Positions 4,485 through 5,009 of a stretch of 5,009 bases of DNA are shown piece after piece. Below the pieces are notes generated by a model. That model did no database searches, was not told where the DNA came from, and saw only the letters and a program-made list of their open reading frames with translations. A program made the translations under genes and the position numbers. Location of the stretch: NCBI GenBank assembly GCA_903903935.1, contig CAIVAX010000335.1:1-5009 (forward strand). Direction: 5' to 3'. Origin of the DNA: an uncultured Hyphomicrobiales bacterium. GTDB lineage: Bacteria; Pseudomonadota; Alphaproteobacteria; Rhizobiales; Beijerinckiaceae. Position 1 is the first letter of the stretch, and every line of letters begins with the position of its first letter.

Positions 4485-5009
4485 GTGCTTCATATTAATG
4501 ATCTGACTTTTCGGCTTGGACCGCGCATTTTGTTTGATAAGGCGAGTGTCGCCTTGTCCGAGCGCGCACGCGTGGGCTTTGTGGGGCGCAATGGCACGGG
4601 CAAAACCACTCTGTTTCGCATGATTGTCGGCGAGCAAGATCCCGAAAGCGGCTCCATTACTCTGCCGCGCACCATGCGCATTGGCCGTGTGGAACAAGAA
4701 GCGCCCGGCGGGCCGGGATCCTTGGTTGATTTTGTGTTATCGGCTGACACGGAGCGAGCCGTTCTGCTCGCCGAATCCGAGACCGCGCACGATCCCCACC
4801 GGATCGCAGAAATTCAAACCCGCCTTGTGGATATTTCCGCGCATGCCGCGCCCGCGAGAGCTGCGGGTATTCTGGCCGGATTGGGCTTTGATCATGAGGC
4901 GCAACAACGCTCGCTGTCAGAATTCTCCGGCGGTTGGCGCATGCGTGTGGCACTGGCGGCTGTGCTGTTTTCTGAACCTGATCTGTTGCTGCTTGATGAG
5001 CCCACCAAT
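4485..5009 (+). CDS. ABC-F family ATP-binding protein (YheS-like), 3'-truncated
   Basis: The first 175 residues are visible before the right edge. The proposed GTG start gives (M)LHINDLTFRLGPRILFD, which fits the usual ABC-F N-terminus. The first nucleotide-binding domain shows Walker A GRNGTGKT at residues 34-41, a Q-loop around Q71 in RVEQEAP, the signature LSEFSGGWRMR at 144-154 and Walker B LLLLDEPTN at 167-175. The FSGGWRMR signature and the VEQEAP...VDFVLSAD stretch resemble E. coli YheS more than a transporter ATPase. ABC-F proteins have two such domains, lack membrane segments and act on ribosomes; the linker and second domain should follow beyond the edge. No convincing ribosome binding site precedes GTG 4485. 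The frame stays open upstream to an ATG at 4314, leaving the start uncertain. It is divergent from the binding-protein operon and is probably a housekeeping gene unrelated to it. Confidence 0.9.
   Translation, partial: MLHINDLTFRLGPRILFDKASVALSERARVGFVGRNGTGKTTLFRMIVGEQDPESGSITLPRTMRIGRVEQEAPGGPGSLVDFVLSADTERAVLLAESETAHDPHRIAEIQTRLVDISAHAAPARAAGILAGLGFDHEAQQRSLSEFSGGWRMRVALAAVLFSEPDLLLLDEPTN

Noticed and set aside
1..5009. CRISPR array, insertion sequence, tRNA or other mobile signature
   Set aside because: No regularly spaced repeats, terminal inverted repeats with a transposase, or tRNA-like cloverleaf were found; coding is dense and ordinary.

Overview
This window looks like a stretch of a proteobacterial chromosome of moderate GC content, most likely from an alphaproteobacterium. 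The reasons are the abundance of TctC/Bug-type periplasmic binding proteins, the Rieske/aldo-keto reductase catabolic context and a YheS-like ABC-F protein. Only protein-level resemblance supports this, so the taxonomic call is tentative. No mobile element, CRISPR array, tRNA or rRNA is visible.

Layout: (1) 1-744, plus strand: the C-terminal two-thirds or more of a TctC/Bug-family solute-binding protein whose N-terminus lies off the left edge. (2) 745-860: a 116-base gap with a strong hairpin, an 8-bp palindrome TTGTACAA, a small leader hairpin and a good ribosome binding site. (3) 861-2228, plus strand: a complete Rieske non-haem iron oxygenase alpha subunit resembling the phthalate 4,5-dioxygenase type. 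(4) 2240-3259, minus strand: a complete aldo/keto reductase with an intact D-Y-K-H tetrad and a probable GTG start. (5) 3270-4310, minus strand: a second, complete TctC/Bug-like binding protein with a signal peptide, 10 bases upstream of the reductase and presumably in the same operon. (6) 4311-4484: a divergent regulatory region with a 17-bp inverted repeat, the same TTGTACAA palindrome, a 9-bp direct repeat and a cluster of CCTTG pentamers. (7) 4485-5009, plus strand: the N-terminal half of an ABC-F ATPase cut by the right edge, probably an unrelated housekeeping gene.

The four inner genes form two convergent modules, each pairing a periplasmic binding protein with an oxidoreductase: binding protein 1 with the Rieske oxygenase, and binding protein 2 with the aldo/keto reductase. 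A plausible reading is a catabolic locus for an aromatic or other organic acid, in which the binding proteins capture the ligand and the two enzymes oxidise and reduce it or its products. No TctA/TctB membrane subunits, oxygenase reductase or regulator gene are in view. The substrate cannot be read from the sequence. The most interesting non-coding signal is an identical 10-mer, TTTGTACAAG, in both regulatory gaps. In each case it is in the sense orientation relative to the catabolic gene downstream, and it could be the operator of a shared regulator.
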